From the NCBI GenBank assembly GCA_024235635.1, contig JACKMA010000001.1, forward strand, positions 620,001 through 684,000: a stretch of DNA of 64,000 bases, given 5' to 3'. The notes under the pieces are model-generated. The model made no database searches, was not told the DNA's origin, and worked only from the letters and a program-made list of their open reading frames with translations. This DNA is from Zoogloeaceae bacterium. GTDB lineage: Bacteria; Pseudomonadota; Gammaproteobacteria; Burkholderiales; Rhodocyclaceae. Positions 16,817 to 26,045 of this stretch are shown piece after piece. The position numbers and the translations under genes were made by a program. How positions within the stretch are numbered: position 1 is the stretch's first letter; each line of letters opens with the position of its first letter.

Positions 16817-18784
16817 ATGAGCCTGATCGACCGCTTCTCCGCCTACAGCGAATGGCGCAAACGTGCCGCCACCACCGTCGAAAGTCTTCGGATGTGGCTG
16901 GACCACAATCAGCTCGGCGACGCCCAAGGCGAACTGCGACTCAAGTACGCACTCGACCGGCTGCGCGAGGATCAGCTCACGGTCGCTTTCGTCGCCGAAT
17001 TCTCCCGCGGCAAGTCCGAACTGATCAATGCAGTGTTCTTCAGTGACTATGGCGACCGCATCCTGCCATCGAGCGCCGGCCGTACGACGATGTGCCCGAC
17101 CGAGCTGCAGTGGTCGCCGGGCGACAGGCCGAGCATCAGCCTGCTGCCAATCGAGTCCCGCGCCAGCCACTCGACCGTCGCAGAATTGAAGCGTTTCGAT
17201 GACGAATGGCATACCCTTCCGCTCGACTCGAACTCCGCCGCCAGCCTCCAAGGTGCGCTGGCGCGTGTCGGCGAAACCAAGTGGGTTCCGCTCGAAGAGG
17301 CCGAGAAGCTCGGCTTCGCGGTCGATCCGGCCGGCGAACGCGGCCTCAAGCCGGGCGCGGACAATCTCGTCGAGATACCGAGCTGGCGCCACGCGGTGAT
17401 CCGCTTCCCGCATCCGCTGCTGGAAAAAGGACTGGTGGTACTGGATACGCCGGGCCTCAACGCAATCGGCGCGGAACCGGAACTGACCCTGTCGCTGCTG
17501 CCCAATGCCCATGCCGTGCTGTTCGTGCTTGCCGCCGATACCGGCGTAACCCAGTCCGATCTGGCGGTGTGGCGCGAGTATGTCGATACGTCGAAAGGCG
17601 CCCGTCGTGGTCGCCTGGTCGCACTCAACAAGATCGACGGGCTGTGGGACGGGCTGCGTGACGATGCCCGCATCGAGCGTGAAATCTCGAAGCAGGTATC
17701 GACGGTGGCCAGTGCCCTCGAAATTCCGAGCAGCCAGGTGTTCCCGATCTCGGCGCAGAAGGCGCTGGTGGCGCGCATCAACGGCGACACCAACACTTTT
17801 GCCCGCAGCCGGCTGGCAGCGCTGGAGACCGCGCTGGTCGAGGATCTGCTGCCGACCAAGCAGGAGATCGTGCGCGAAGGCACTCTCGGCGAGGCCGACG
17901 ACCTGATCCAGCACACCCGCGATTTGCTCAATGCCCGGCTCACCGGCATCCGCGAACAGCTTCACGAACTCACCGAACTGCGCGGCAAGAACCAGAGCGT
18001 CATCGAGTACATGATGCGCAAGGTGAAGAGCGAGAAGGAGGAGTTCGAGCAGGGGCTGCAGAAATACTACGCGGTGCGCAGCGTATTCTCGAACCTCACC
18101 AACAACCTGCTCGCGCACCTGGGCCTCGACGCCCTGCGCGACGAGACCCGGCGTACCCGCGAAGCGATGCTGGAATCGTCGTTTTCGCGTGGGCTGCAGG
18201 GCGCAATGCGCGACTTCTTCAACAACATCCGGTCGAACCTGCAACGATCGAGCACCGAGATCACCGAGATCACCAAGATGCTCGACGCGATGTACAAGCG
18301 ATTCAGCGTCGAACACGGTCTCAAGCTGACTTCGCCCAGCGGGTTCTCGACCCTGCGCTACCAGAAGGAGATCGACCGCCTCGAGTCGGCCTTCAACAAC
18401 CAGTTCAACACGGTGCTGGCGATCGTCACGACCGAGAAGCACACACTGACGCAGAAGTTCTTCGAAACCATTGCAGTCCAGGCCCGCAAGACCTTCGAGG
18501 TGGCCAACCGCGACGTCGAAAACTGGCTCCGCGCCGTAATGTCGCCGCTGGAGACCCAGGTACGGGAATACCAACTGCAGTTGAAGCGCCGGCTCGAGAG
18601 CGTCAAGCGCATCCACCAGGCCACCGACACCCTCGAGGACCGAATCGTCGAATTGCAGCAGTCCGAGCAGGCCGTGCTCGTGCAGATCGACCAGCTGACC
18701 GATCTTGCCAACGCCATCCACCGAGAATTCGGCCAGGACGTACTCGCCGGAGACGCGCACAAGGACGATGCCCGTGCAGCCTGA
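16817..18784 (+). CDS. Dynamin-like GTPase
   Basis: A 655-residue bacterial dynamin-family large GTPase. The G1 loop is AEFSRGKS (residues 60-67), SSAGRTTMCPTE (about 86-96) holds the switch I Thr, G3 is DTPGL (210-214) and G4 is NKID (271-274). Beyond about residue 360 it is largely helical with long coiled-coil stretches, as expected for a stalk. Bacterial dynamins remodel or protect membranes or take part in chromosome or phage responses; the role here is not known. It is a single-gene unit closed by a symmetric terminator. Confidence 0.85.
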   Translation: MSLIDRFSAYSEWRKRAATTVESLRMWLDHNQLGDAQGELRLKYALDRLREDQLTVAFVAEFSRGKSELINAVFFSDYGDRILPSSAGRTTMCPTELQWSPGDRPSISLLPIESRASHSTVAELKRFDDEWHTLPLDSNSAASLQGALARVGETKWVPLEEAEKLGFAVDPAGERGLKPGADNLVEIPSWRHAVIRFPHPLLEKGLVVLDTPGLNAIGAEPELTLSLLPNAHAVLFVLAADTGVTQSDLAVWREYVDTSKGARRGRLVALNKIDGLWDGLRDDARIEREISKQVSTVASALEIPSSQVFPISAQKALVARINGDTNTFARSRLAALETALVEDLLPTKQEIVREGTLGEADDLIQHTRDLLNARLTGIREQLHELTELRGKNQSVIEYMMRKVKSEKEEFEQGLQKYYAVRSVFSNLTNNLLAHLGLDALRDETRRTREAMLESSFSRGLQGAMRDFFNNIRSNLQRSSTEITEITKMLDAMYKRFSVEHGLKLTSPSGFSTLRYQKEIDRLESAFNNQFNTVLAIVTTEKHTLTQKFFETIAVQARKTFEVANRDVENWLRAVMSPLETQVREYQLQLKRRLESVKRIHQATDTLEDRIVELQQSEQAVLVQIDQLTDLANAIHREFGQDVLAGDAHKDDARAA

Positions 18785-18808
18785 TCGGCCCCTTACCGGT
18801 CGCAAAAA

Positions 18809-18831
18809 AGCCCCGCGACGCGGGGCTTTTT
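18809..18831. terminator. Bidirectional terminator
   Basis: AGCCCCGC-GAC-GCGGGGCT is a perfect 8-base stem with A6 on the left and T5 on the right. It lies between the convergent dynamin-like and ferredoxin genes and can serve both strands. Confidence 0.92.
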
Positions 18832-18868
18832 CGTGGGCGCTCGCTCGGTCGCCTTCGTCGCGCGACGC

Positions 18869-19123
18869 TCAGCTGTTGCCGGCGGTCAGTCGCAGGAACT
18901 TCTCCATCAGCTGATCCTGGGACTCCTCGCGCTCGGGATTGAGCGGGATGCAGTCGACCGGACACACCTGCTGGCACTGCGGCTCGTCGAAATGGCCGAC
19001 GCATTCGGTGCACTTGTCGGGATCGATCTCGTAGATCTCCTCACCCTGGTAGATCGCGCCGTTGGGGCACTCGGGCTCGCACACGTCGCAGTTGATACAT
19101 TCGTCGGTAATCATCAGAGCCAT
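18869..19123 (-). CDS. fdx: 2[4Fe-4S] ferredoxin, YfhL type
   Basis: An 84-residue electron-transfer protein. The first cluster is CINCDVCEPECP, the second CTECVGHFDEPQCQQVCP with the longer Cys-Cys spacing characteristic of the YfhL/Allochromatium-type ferredoxins, followed by a helical tail. It follows coaD with 13 bases between, the usual rsmD-coaD-fdx order. Confidence 0.95.
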   Translation of the reverse strand: MALMITDECINCDVCEPECPNGAIYQGEEIYEIDPDKCTECVGHFDEPQCQQVCPVDCIPLNPEREESQDQLMEKFLRLTAGNS

Positions 19124-19136
19124 TGCTCGTTCCTCT

Positions 19137-19634
19137 TCATTGTTGCTCTCTGGCTGTCGCCTTCAGCCGCAGGCGTTCAAAGACGGTCGGGTGCACGAAC
19201 TTGCTGACATCGCCGCCGAGGCGTGCGATTTCGCGCACCATCGTCGCGGAGATGAACATGTACTCGTCGGACGGCGTCAGGAACACGGTTTCGACGTCCG
19301 GGAACAACTTGCGGTTCATGCCGGCCATCTGGAATTCGTACTCGAAATCGGAAACCGCGCGCAGCCCCCGCAGGATCACCCGGGCCTCGCGCTCGTACAG
19401 GAAATGCATCAGCAACCCGGCAAAGCCGGTCACTTCGACGTTTTCGAAGGGTCCCAGCACCTCCTCTGCAATCGCCACCCGCTCTGCCAGCGAGAACACC
19501 GGATCCTTGGCCGGACTGGCGGCCACCGCCACCACCACCCGGTCGAACAGTCGCGACGCGCGTCGCACCAGGTCCTCGTGACCGCGGGTGAAGGGATCGA
19601 ATGTGCCGGGGTAGATCGCGACTCCGTCTCTCAT
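19137..19634 (-). CDS. coaD: Phosphopantetheine adenylyltransferase
   Basis: Penultimate step of coenzyme A synthesis (ATP plus 4'-phosphopantetheine to dephospho-CoA). Visible motifs are AIYPGTFDPFTRGHEDLVRR (the nucleotidyltransferase TxGH motif, here TRGH), ILRGLRAVSDFEYEFQMAG and EYMFISATMVREIA (ISST-like motif). The ATG at 19634 gives 165 residues, has AGGAG upstream, and overlaps the rsmD stop as ATGA, so translation is probably coupled. Confidence 0.97.
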   Translation of the reverse strand: MRDGVAIYPGTFDPFTRGHEDLVRRASRLFDRVVVAVAASPAKDPVFSLAERVAIAEEVLGPFENVEVTGFAGLLMHFLYEREARVILRGLRAVSDFEYEFQMAGMNRKLFPDVETVFLTPSDEYMFISATMVREIARLGGDVSKFVHPTVFERLRLKATAREQQ

Positions 19635-20170
19635 CGGGGAGCTCCTCGCATCAGCTGGAAATACACCTGGCCCGCCCGCCCTCGTTTGACGGTTGCCCAC
19701 GAACCCAAACCATCCAACGGCCGCTCCGCTTCGACATAGAGCCAGCCATCGGCCACCAGCAGGCGATCGAGGTGCTCCCCGACCCTATCCACCAGGCCCA
19801 TGCCGTACGGCGGATCGACGAACACCAGATCGAACGGTCGCTCGCAGGTGGAGGCGAATTTTACCGCATCGCCGCGATACATCTCTACACATGACGCCGA
19901 CAGGGTCTTTGCACTGCGTCCGAGCCACTGCAGGGCGGTCGGATCACGCTCCACCATCAGCACCGACGCGGCCCCACGCGAGGCCGCTTCGAAACCGAGC
20001 ACACCACTGCCGGCGAACAGATCGAGCACCCGCCATCCGGAGAGTTCCTGGCCGAGCCAGTTGAACAGCGTCTCCCGCACCCGGTCCGGCGTCGGCCGCA
20101 GGCCGACGACCTGCGCCACCGGCAGCAGTCGCGAGCGCCACTGCCCACCGACAATGCGCACCCGGCTCAT
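19631..20170 (-). CDS. rsmD: 16S rRNA (guanine966-N2)-methyltransferase
   Basis: SAM-dependent methyltransferase acting on 16S rRNA G966. The 179-residue protein opens SRVRIVGGQWRSRLLP, has LRPTPDRVRETLFNWLG, the SAM-binding LDLFAGSGVLGFEAASRGA and the catalytic DPPYG. Its ATG overlaps the stop of the upstream M16 gene (ATGA) and its own stop overlaps coaD, so the three genes are tightly coupled. Confidence 0.96.
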   Translation of the reverse strand: MSRVRIVGGQWRSRLLPVAQVVGLRPTPDRVRETLFNWLGQELSGWRVLDLFAGSGVLGFEAASRGAASVLMVERDPTALQWLGRSAKTLSASCVEMYRGDAVKFASTCERPFDLVFVDPPYGMGLVDRVGEHLDRLLVADGWLYVEAERPLDGLGSWATVKRGRAGQVYFQLMRGAPR

Positions 20171-21510
20171 TGCGAGGCGGCGGGCTGTCCGGCTGCGTGT
20201 GCGGTGTCACCATCACCACCGACAACGATGCTGACCATATGTGCCGGCAACACTCGCCGCCGAAACGCGTCCTGCACTTCCGCCACGGTCAACGCCGCCA
20301 CCTTCTTCGGGTATTGCTCGAGCCAGTCGAGCGGCAACTCGTAGAATCCGATCATCGACACGTAGCCAAGCATCTTGCGGTTGGAGTCGAGCCGCAGGCC
20401 GAATCCGTTGATGGTGTAGTCGCGGGCCGCGGCGAGCTCTTCTTCGGTGGGTCCCTTTTCGATGAACTCGCGCAAGGTGTGATCCACCACCTCAAGTGCC
20501 GCGCCGACCTGGCTGCCCTTGGTCTGCAGGCCGATCTGGAACGGACCGGCCTCCTTCTGCGGCGAGAAATAGCTGTACACGCTGTAGGCAAAGCCGCGCT
20601 GCTCGCGCACTTCCTTCATCAGCCGCGAGACGAAGCCGCCGCCCCCCAGGACATAGTTGCCGATCACCAGCGGGTAGTAATCCGGATCCTCGCGCGTGAT
20701 GCCGGGCATGCCGATCAGGACATGGGCCTGGGCCGACGGATGCGGCACACGCACCCGCGCGGCATCGGGCAACGGCACCGGCGGGATCGTGTCTGCACCA
20801 TCGTCCCCCTGCGGCAGGCCCGCAGCGATCGACTCGGCGATGCGTTCCGCCTCGGCCCGGCTGACATCGCCGATGATCGCGATCGACGCGCGCCCGACGG
20901 TGTAATGGTTGCGGTGGAAGCGGACGACGTCGTCGCGCGAAATCGCCGAGATGCTGGCCTGGGTCGCGACTGCGCCGTAGGGGTGACTGCCGTAGATCGA
21001 CTCGGTGAAGCGTCGCGACGCGATCACGCCGGGCTGGGTCAACGATTCCTGCAAGTCTGCCACCTCGCGCGACTTTTCGCGCACCAGTACCGCCTCCGGG
21101 AAAGTCGGCCGCTGCAGGATCGTGTTGAACAGCGCCACTGCCGCGGTGCGCTCTTCGTCGCCGGACAGCGTGCGCAGCGATACGCTGGCCCGGTCTTCAC
21201 CGACGCCACCGCCCAACTGCGCACCGATGTCGGCGAGGCGGTCGGCAATCGCGTTTTCGTCGAGATCGCCGGCACCAGTATCGAGCAGACGACGGGTCAG
21301 GCTGGCCAGCGACGATTTTCCGGCCGGATCGAAGGCGCTACCGGCCGCGAAATCGACCTGCAGGTCGAGGATCGGCAGGGCATCGCTGGCGACGAAATAC
21401 ACCCGTGCCCCCTGACTCGTGGTCCAGTGCTGGATGTCGACGGCGGCCTGCGCCGGCAAGCCCAGCCAGCCGCACAGGACAACGACGAGAACGGTTCGTA
21501 GCAGACTCAT
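20167..21510 (-). CDS. M16-family peptidase-like subunit, no zinc motif
   Basis: A 447-residue exported M16 homologue (signal peptide TVLVVVLCGWLGLPAQAA). It keeps the M16 architecture (AGSAFDPAGKSSLASLTRRL; later PHPSAQAHVLIGMPGI, GGGGFVSRLMKEVREQRGFA) but lacks the HxxEH zinc site expected near residue 60-70. In two-gene M16 systems such a subunit forms half of the heterodimer and contributes the Arg/Tyr pair near the C-terminus. It lies 9 bases after the HVLEH-bearing partner and is probably the non-catalytic half. Confidence 0.9.
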   Translation of the reverse strand: MSLLRTVLVVVLCGWLGLPAQAAVDIQHWTTSQGARVYFVASDALPILDLQVDFAAGSAFDPAGKSSLASLTRRLLDTGAGDLDENAIADRLADIGAQLGGGVGEDRASVSLRTLSGDEERTAAVALFNTILQRPTFPEAVLVREKSREVADLQESLTQPGVIASRRFTESIYGSHPYGAVATQASISAISRDDVVRFHRNHYTVGRASIAIIGDVSRAEAERIAESIAAGLPQGDDGADTIPPVPLPDAARVRVPHPSAQAHVLIGMPGITREDPDYYPLVIGNYVLGGGGFVSRLMKEVREQRGFAYSVYSYFSPQKEAGPFQIGLQTKGSQVGAALEVVDHTLREFIEKGPTEEELAAARDYTINGFGLRLDSNRKMLGYVSMIGFYELPLDWLEQYPKKVAALTVAEVQDAFRRRVLPAHMVSIVVGGDGDTAHAAGQPAASQ

Positions 21511-21519
21511 TTCGGATCC

Positions 21520-22887
21520 TCAGTGGTGGCCGGCAGACGCTGTCGGTGCCGTCGCTTCGATCGAGACCGGCTCGAGCACGGCGACCGACAGCGTCTCGTC
21601 GGAGAAATAGCGGCGTGCGACATCCTGCACCTGATCGGCGGTGACCGCGCGAAGCTTCTCGATCATCAGGTCTTCGTCCTGCCAGGACATGCCGATGGCG
21701 GCGAGCGAGCCGATTTCCGTCGCCTGCCCCATCAATGAATCCTTCTCGTAGATCTGTCCGGCGATGGCCTGGGCCTTGACCCGCCTCAGCTCGGCCTCGC
21801 TGACCCCTTCCTCGCGAATCTTCGCGATCTCGGCCAACAGGGACTTCTGCACATCGTCGACGGTCTTGCCGCGCGACGGCGAGCCGTCGACGATGAACAG
21901 CGACTCGCCACGTCCGGTGCCGTCGTAACCGGCACCGGCGCTCACCGCGACCTGGCTGCCACGCACGACGTTGCGCGGAATACGTGCGCCATCGTGACCG
22001 TCGAGCACGGCCGCGAGCACCTGCAACGCGTAGACGTCGGTGTCCTTGTCGAGGTCCTTCAGCGTCGGCGCACGCCAAGCCATCGCGACGTAGGGCAGTT
22101 CTGCGGGCGCGCGTACGACCGCGTTGCGAGGCCCCTTCTGCTCCGGCTCGATGATCGCTCGCCGTTCCGGCAGTGTTTCCGGCTGGAAGCCGCCGAAAGC
22201 GGCTTGCACCTGCTTGAAGACATTCTCGTGATCGACGTCGCCGACAATCACCACGACGGCATTGTTCGGCGCATACCAGGTGCGGTACCAGGCACGCGCG
22301 TCGTCGGCCCGCATCTGTTCGAGATCGGTCATCCAGCCGATGATCGGCCGCCGGTATGGATGGGCGACGAAGGCGGTTGCCATCAGCTGCTCGAACACCA
22401 GCGAGCGCGGCTTGTCGTCGGTGCGCAGCCGCCGCTCCTCCTTGACCACCTCGATCTCCTTGCTGAACTCGTCGTCGCTGAAGCTCAGGTGGCGCATGCG
22501 ATCCGCTTCGAGGCCGATCACGTCACCGATGCGTTCGGACGGCACCTGCTGGAAATAGGCCGTGTAATCGCGACTGGTGAAGGCATTGTCCCGCCCGCCC
22601 ATCGCGGCCACCCGCTTGTTGAACTCACCGGAGGCGAAGTTCTCGGTACCCTTGAACATCAGGTGCTCCAGCACATGGGCAACGCCGGAGGCGCCGTCGA
22701 TCTCGTCCATCGAGCCGACCCGGTACCAGACCATGTTGACCACGGACGGCGCGCGCCGGTCCTCCTTGACGATGACCTTGAGGCCATTGTCCAGCGTGGT
22801 CTCGAACGGATTGGCGGAAACCGGCAGCGAAATGCAGCCGATCGACAGGGCCAGCAACAGGCCCTTGGAAAGGTGGCGAAGCGTCAT
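21520..22887 (-). CDS. M16-family zinc metallopeptidase
   Basis: A 455-residue periplasmic insulinase-like peptidase. After a signal peptide (LLLALSIGCISLPVSA), it has VVNMVWYRVGSMDE and the inverted zinc motif HVLEHLMFKGTENF (HxxEH); the third zinc ligand is expected in FSKEIEVVKEERR. ATG 22887 is chosen because GGAG lies 7 bases upstream; an ATG 15 bases earlier lacks a site. Pairs with the zinc-less partner downstream. Substrate unknown; such pairs usually degrade small peptides in the periplasm. Confidence 0.93.
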   Translation of the reverse strand: MTLRHLSKGLLLALSIGCISLPVSANPFETTLDNGLKVIVKEDRRAPSVVNMVWYRVGSMDEIDGASGVAHVLEHLMFKGTENFASGEFNKRVAAMGGRDNAFTSRDYTAYFQQVPSERIGDVIGLEADRMRHLSFSDDEFSKEIEVVKEERRLRTDDKPRSLVFEQLMATAFVAHPYRRPIIGWMTDLEQMRADDARAWYRTWYAPNNAVVVIVGDVDHENVFKQVQAAFGGFQPETLPERRAIIEPEQKGPRNAVVRAPAELPYVAMAWRAPTLKDLDKDTDVYALQVLAAVLDGHDGARIPRNVVRGSQVAVSAGAGYDGTGRGESLFIVDGSPSRGKTVDDVQKSLLAEIAKIREEGVSEAELRRVKAQAIAGQIYEKDSLMGQATEIGSLAAIGMSWQDEDLMIEKLRAVTADQVQDVARRYFSDETLSVAVLEPVSIEATAPTASAGHH

Positions 22888-23028
22888 TGGCACTCCAGGC
22901 ATCTGTTAAAATCAGCGGCTTTCTGTCCCGAGGGCGACGACACCGACGGCAAGCGCGCCGCATCTTAGCGGCATGCCGCGGCAGTGTCAGCCGGGAACTC
23001 ACGAACCTAGCCTGTGACCGGACCCCGA

Positions 23029-24231
23029 ATGTTTGGTTTCTTGAAAAAAAAGCCGACCGATGCCGACAAGCGCGACAAGCCGTCGGAAACTGCTGACGAC
23101 GTCACCGAGACCGGTCCGGACCCCCTGCCGGCACCTGCATCCGAGGTCGAAGCCGAGCCTGCCGCGGCTGAAGTCGCCGAGCCCGACGCCCTCCCTGCCA
23201 CGCCGGTCGGGCCTGCGGCCGAGCCCGCACCGTGCGACGCAGTGGCGGAGGCACCCACCATTCCCGCAACGGTTACCGAAGCACCGGCCGCGGCGCCCCG
23301 GCGTTCGTGGTCCGAGCGGCTGAAAGCCGGCCTCGCACGTACCCGCACGCAATTGGGCGGGGGGCTGTCGGGTCTGTTCGGCCGACGCAAGATCGACGAG
23401 GAGTTCCTCGAGGAGTTGGAAACCACGCTGCTGATGGCCGACTGCGGGGTCGATGCCACCAGCCACCTGCTCGATGGCCTGCGAAAGCGCTGGAAGAAGG
23501 ATCGGCTGGAGACCGCCGATCAGCTGCAGAGCACCCTCGCCAGCCAGCTCAAGGCCATCCTCGAGCCCCTCGAGGAACCCCTCGACATCGACACCCACAA
23601 ACCCTTCGTGATCATGCTCGCCGGCGTCAATGGTTCGGGCAAAACCACCTCGATCGGCAAGCTGGCCAAGCACTTCCAGGCCCGCGGCAAACGCGTGCTG
23701 CTGGCCGCCGGCGACACCTTCCGCGCCGCCGCACGCGAGCAATTGCAGACCTGGGGCGAGCGCAACGGCGTCGCCGTGATCGCCCAGGAAGGCGGTGACG
23801 CCGCCGCGGTGATGTTCGACGCAGTCAGTGCCGCCCGCGCCCGCGGCATCGACGTGGTGCTGGCCGACACCGCGGGTCGTCTGCCGACCCAACTCCACCT
23901 GATGGAGGAGATCGCCAAGGTCCGCCGGGTCATCAACAAGGCCGACCCGACGGGTCCCCACGAAGTCCTGCTGGTGCTCGACGCCAACATTGGCCAGAAC
24001 GCGCTCGCCCAGGTCAAGGCCTTCGACGCGGCTATCGGAGTCACCGGATTGGTATTGACCAAGCTCGATGGCACTGCCAAGGGGGGCGTGGTGGCCGCGA
24101 TTGCCCGCCAATGTCCCAAGCCGCTGCGCTTCATCGGTGTCGGCGAAGGCATCGACGATCTGCAGCCCTTCCGTGCCGGTGAATTCGTCGATGCCTTGCT
24201 CGGCAGCGACGGCGCGCGCCGCCAGGCCTGA
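23029..24231 (+). CDS. ftsY: Signal recognition particle receptor FtsY
   Basis: SRP GTPase that docks ribosome-SRP complexes at the inner membrane. The ATG at 23029 starts MFGFLKKKP, the usual amphipathic opening; an in-frame GTG lies 15 bases earlier. Residues ~10-95 are an acidic, Ala/Pro/Glu-rich A domain. The NG domain follows: GVNGSGKTTSIGKLAKHF (G1), AGDTFRAAAREQL, DTAGRLPTQ (G3), TKLDGTAKGG (G4) and the closing FRAGEFVDALL. It is divergent from the M16 pair; a TAAAAT at about 22907-22912 could be its -10. Confidence 0.97.
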   Translation: MFGFLKKKPTDADKRDKPSETADDVTETGPDPLPAPASEVEAEPAAAEVAEPDALPATPVGPAAEPAPCDAVAEAPTIPATVTEAPAAAPRRSWSERLKAGLARTRTQLGGGLSGLFGRRKIDEEFLEELETTLLMADCGVDATSHLLDGLRKRWKKDRLETADQLQSTLASQLKAILEPLEEPLDIDTHKPFVIMLAGVNGSGKTTSIGKLAKHFQARGKRVLLAAGDTFRAAAREQLQTWGERNGVAVIAQEGGDAAAVMFDAVSAARARGIDVVLADTAGRLPTQLHLMEEIAKVRRVINKADPTGPHEVLLVLDANIGQNALAQVKAFDAAIGVTGLVLTKLDGTAKGGVVAAIARQCPKPLRFIGVGEGIDDLQPFRAGEFVDALLGSDGARRQA

Positions 24232-24258
24232 GTCCGCTTCCATCGACGCAAGCCGACG

Positions 24259-24918
24259 ATGATCGCCTTCGATCAGGTCTCGCTCCGATATCCCGGTGGT
24301 GCCGGGGGCGTCCACGACGTCAGCTTTACGCTTGCGCGCGGCGAACTCGCCGTGCTGAGCGGCCATTCCGGCGCTGGCAAGTCGAGCCTTCTCAAGCTGA
24401 TCGCCGCGATCGAGCGCCCGACAGCGGGCCGCGTCAGCGTCGGCGGCCAGGATGTCGGCAAGCTGCCACGACAGGCGGTGCCCTACCTGCGACGCAATAT
24501 CGGCTTGGTACTGCAGGAAATCCGGCTATTGCTCGACCGCAACGTGTTCGACAACGTCATGCTGCCGCTGCAGATCACCGGCCATCCGCCGGCGGATGCG
24601 TCAAAGCGTGTGCACGTCGCGCTCGAGCGGGTCGGTCTGGCCGGACGCGGGCGCGACATGCCGCTGTCGCTGTCCGGCGGCGAGCAACAGCGCGCGGCGA
24701 TTGCGCGGGCGGTGGTGAACCGGCCGTCGATCCTGCTCGCCGACGAACCGACCGCACACCTCGATGCGGCCTACGCGTCGGACATTGCCGCGTTGTTCCG
24801 CTCGTTCCATTCAGCCGGCGTCACGGTGATCGTCGCAACCCACGATTCCAGCCTGTTCGACGACGCCGCGCCGCGCCGCCTGGTGATGGACCACGGCCAG
24901 TTGCGAGAGGCCGGATGA
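24259..24918 (+). CDS. ftsE: Cell-division ABC transporter ATPase FtsE
   Basis: ATPase of the FtsEX complex, which signals from the divisome to periplasmic murein hydrolases. At 219 residues it has the normal length: Walker A GHSGAGKSSLLKL, Q-loop region NIGLVLQEIRLLLDRNVFDN, signature LSGGEQQRAAIARA, Walker B ILLADEPTAHLD and a switch His (VATHDSS). It begins 27 bases after ftsY in the conserved ftsY-ftsE-ftsX order. Confidence 0.97.
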   Translation: MIAFDQVSLRYPGGAGGVHDVSFTLARGELAVLSGHSGAGKSSLLKLIAAIERPTAGRVSVGGQDVGKLPRQAVPYLRRNIGLVLQEIRLLLDRNVFDNVMLPLQITGHPPADASKRVHVALERVGLAGRGRDMPLSLSGGEQQRAAIARAVVNRPSILLADEPTAHLDAAYASDIAALFRSFHSAGVTVIVATHDSSLFDDAAPRRLVMDHGQLREAG

Positions 24919-24986
24919 TGCGCCGCATTCGCGACACGGTCGCAATCAACGCCCTAGCGCTGGGCAGCAGGAGCGACTTGCCGTGA
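24915..24986 (+). CDS. Possible 23-codon linking ORF
   Basis: ATGATG overlaps the ftsE stop codon, and the frame (MMRRIRDTVAINALALGSRS...) closes with TGA that overlaps the GTG start of ftsX. It fills exactly the 64-base gap between ftsE and ftsX with 4-base overlaps at both ends. It may be a translated coupling peptide or chance; no homology is recognised. Confidence 0.25.
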   Translation: MMRRIRDTVAINALALGSRSDLP

Positions 24987-25882
24987 GGGGCTGGCTGCGA
25001 CACCACCTGGCGGCCCTCGCCCGCGCCGCCGGGCAACTGCTGAGACATCCGCTGGGTAGCCTGCTGACCGCGCTGGTGATCGGAATTGCACTGGCGCTCC
25101 CGGCCGGCGGTCTGCTGCTGCTCGACAACGCCAGCCGAGTCGTCGGCGATGTCGGCGAGCGCCCGGAGATCAGCCTGTTCATGGCGATGCCGCCGGACGC
25201 CGCAGCAAGCGCCGAAATCGAACGGCGGCTGGGCGAATCCGACGACGTTGCGAGTTTCGAATACGTTCCGCGGGAACGGGCGCTCGCGCAGCTCGCCGAC
25301 GCCGGTCTCGCAGACGTCATCGACGACTTGCCGGACAACCCGCTACCGGACGCCTTTGTCGTCACCCCGGCCGATCTCGCACCGGACGCCTTCGACGCGA
25401 TCGCCGCGCGCTTCGGCGAATGGCCGGGTGTCGCGCATGTCCAGCTCGATTCCGCCTGGGTCGAACGCATTCACGCGCTGATCGAACTCGGTCGCCAGAC
25501 CTTCTGGCTGCTCGCGTCGCTGCTGGCCAGCGCGCTGGTGGTGGTCACCTTCAATACCATCCGCCTGCAATTGATGACCCAGCGGGCCGAGATCGCGGTC
25601 AGCCGCCTGCTCGGTGCGACCGATCAATTCATTCGCCGCCCCTTTCTGTGGACCGGCATCCTGCAGGGTCTGGCCGGTGGCCTGGTGGCTTGGCTGCTGC
25701 TGGCGGCGATGGTCACCGCACTGCGCGAACCAGTGGCGAAACTCGCAAGCAGCTATGGTGCCGTGTTTGCCCTGCACCAGCCTTCGGCGGCTCAGATCGC
25801 TCTTCTGCTGCTGCTCGCCGCCGGCCTTGGACTGACCGGCGCCGCGCTGTCGGTTGACCGCCACTTGCGAACCACCGCGTAG
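24983..25882 (+). CDS. ftsX: Cell-division protein FtsX
   Basis: Membrane half of FtsEX. The 299-residue protein begins with a cytoplasmic amphipathic stretch (MRGWLRHHLAALARAAGQLL), a first membrane segment (LTALVIGIALALPAG), then a periplasmic extracellular-loop domain (ERPEISLFMAMPPDAAAS), and three C-terminal membrane segments with the FtsX core (ASALVVVTFNTIRLQLMTQR, RAEIAVSRLLGATDQFIRRP). GTG 24983 has AGGAG 9 bases upstream. Length and topology are normal, so the small frame between ftsE and ftsX is not a lost N-terminus. Confidence 0.95.
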   Translation: MRGWLRHHLAALARAAGQLLRHPLGSLLTALVIGIALALPAGGLLLLDNASRVVGDVGERPEISLFMAMPPDAAASAEIERRLGESDDVASFEYVPRERALAQLADAGLADVIDDLPDNPLPDAFVVTPADLAPDAFDAIAARFGEWPGVAHVQLDSAWVERIHALIELGRQTFWLLASLLASALVVVTFNTIRLQLMTQRAEIAVSRLLGATDQFIRRPFLWTGILQGLAGGLVAWLLLAAMVTALREPVAKLASSYGAVFALHQPSAAQIALLLLLAAGLGLTGAALSVDRHLRTTA

Positions 25883-26029
25883 CCCCGCTCCTACCCGCGC
25901 TGCGCCGATTCCCCCATTCCACATGGTCATCGGGCACGCGCATCCCGCGCGATGTCGGTGACCTACGGCGATCGACCGCCGCTTGCCGACGCCCCGCAGC
26001 CTGCCGCTCGGCACTCCCTGACGACGGAC

Positions 26030-26045
26030 CGTGAATTGGCTCACG
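26030..26045 (+). promoter_or_regulatory. CRP-like palindrome
   Basis: CGTGA-N6-TCACG matches the GTGA-N6-TCAC core of CRP/FNR-family sites and lies 134 bases upstream of the first curlin-like gene. Only the right half (TCACGA) is retained in the leaders of the other three copies. Binding is inferred. Confidence 0.35.

Noticed and set aside
16655..18805. A 716-codon minus-strand frame opposite the dynamin-like gene
   Set aside because: Shadow frame; the plus strand has clear GTPase motifs and a ribosome binding site.
20167..21510. Loss of the HxxEH motif considered as gene decay
   Set aside because: The frame is intact, full length and tightly coupled to neighbours; zinc-less second subunits are normal in paired M16 systems.
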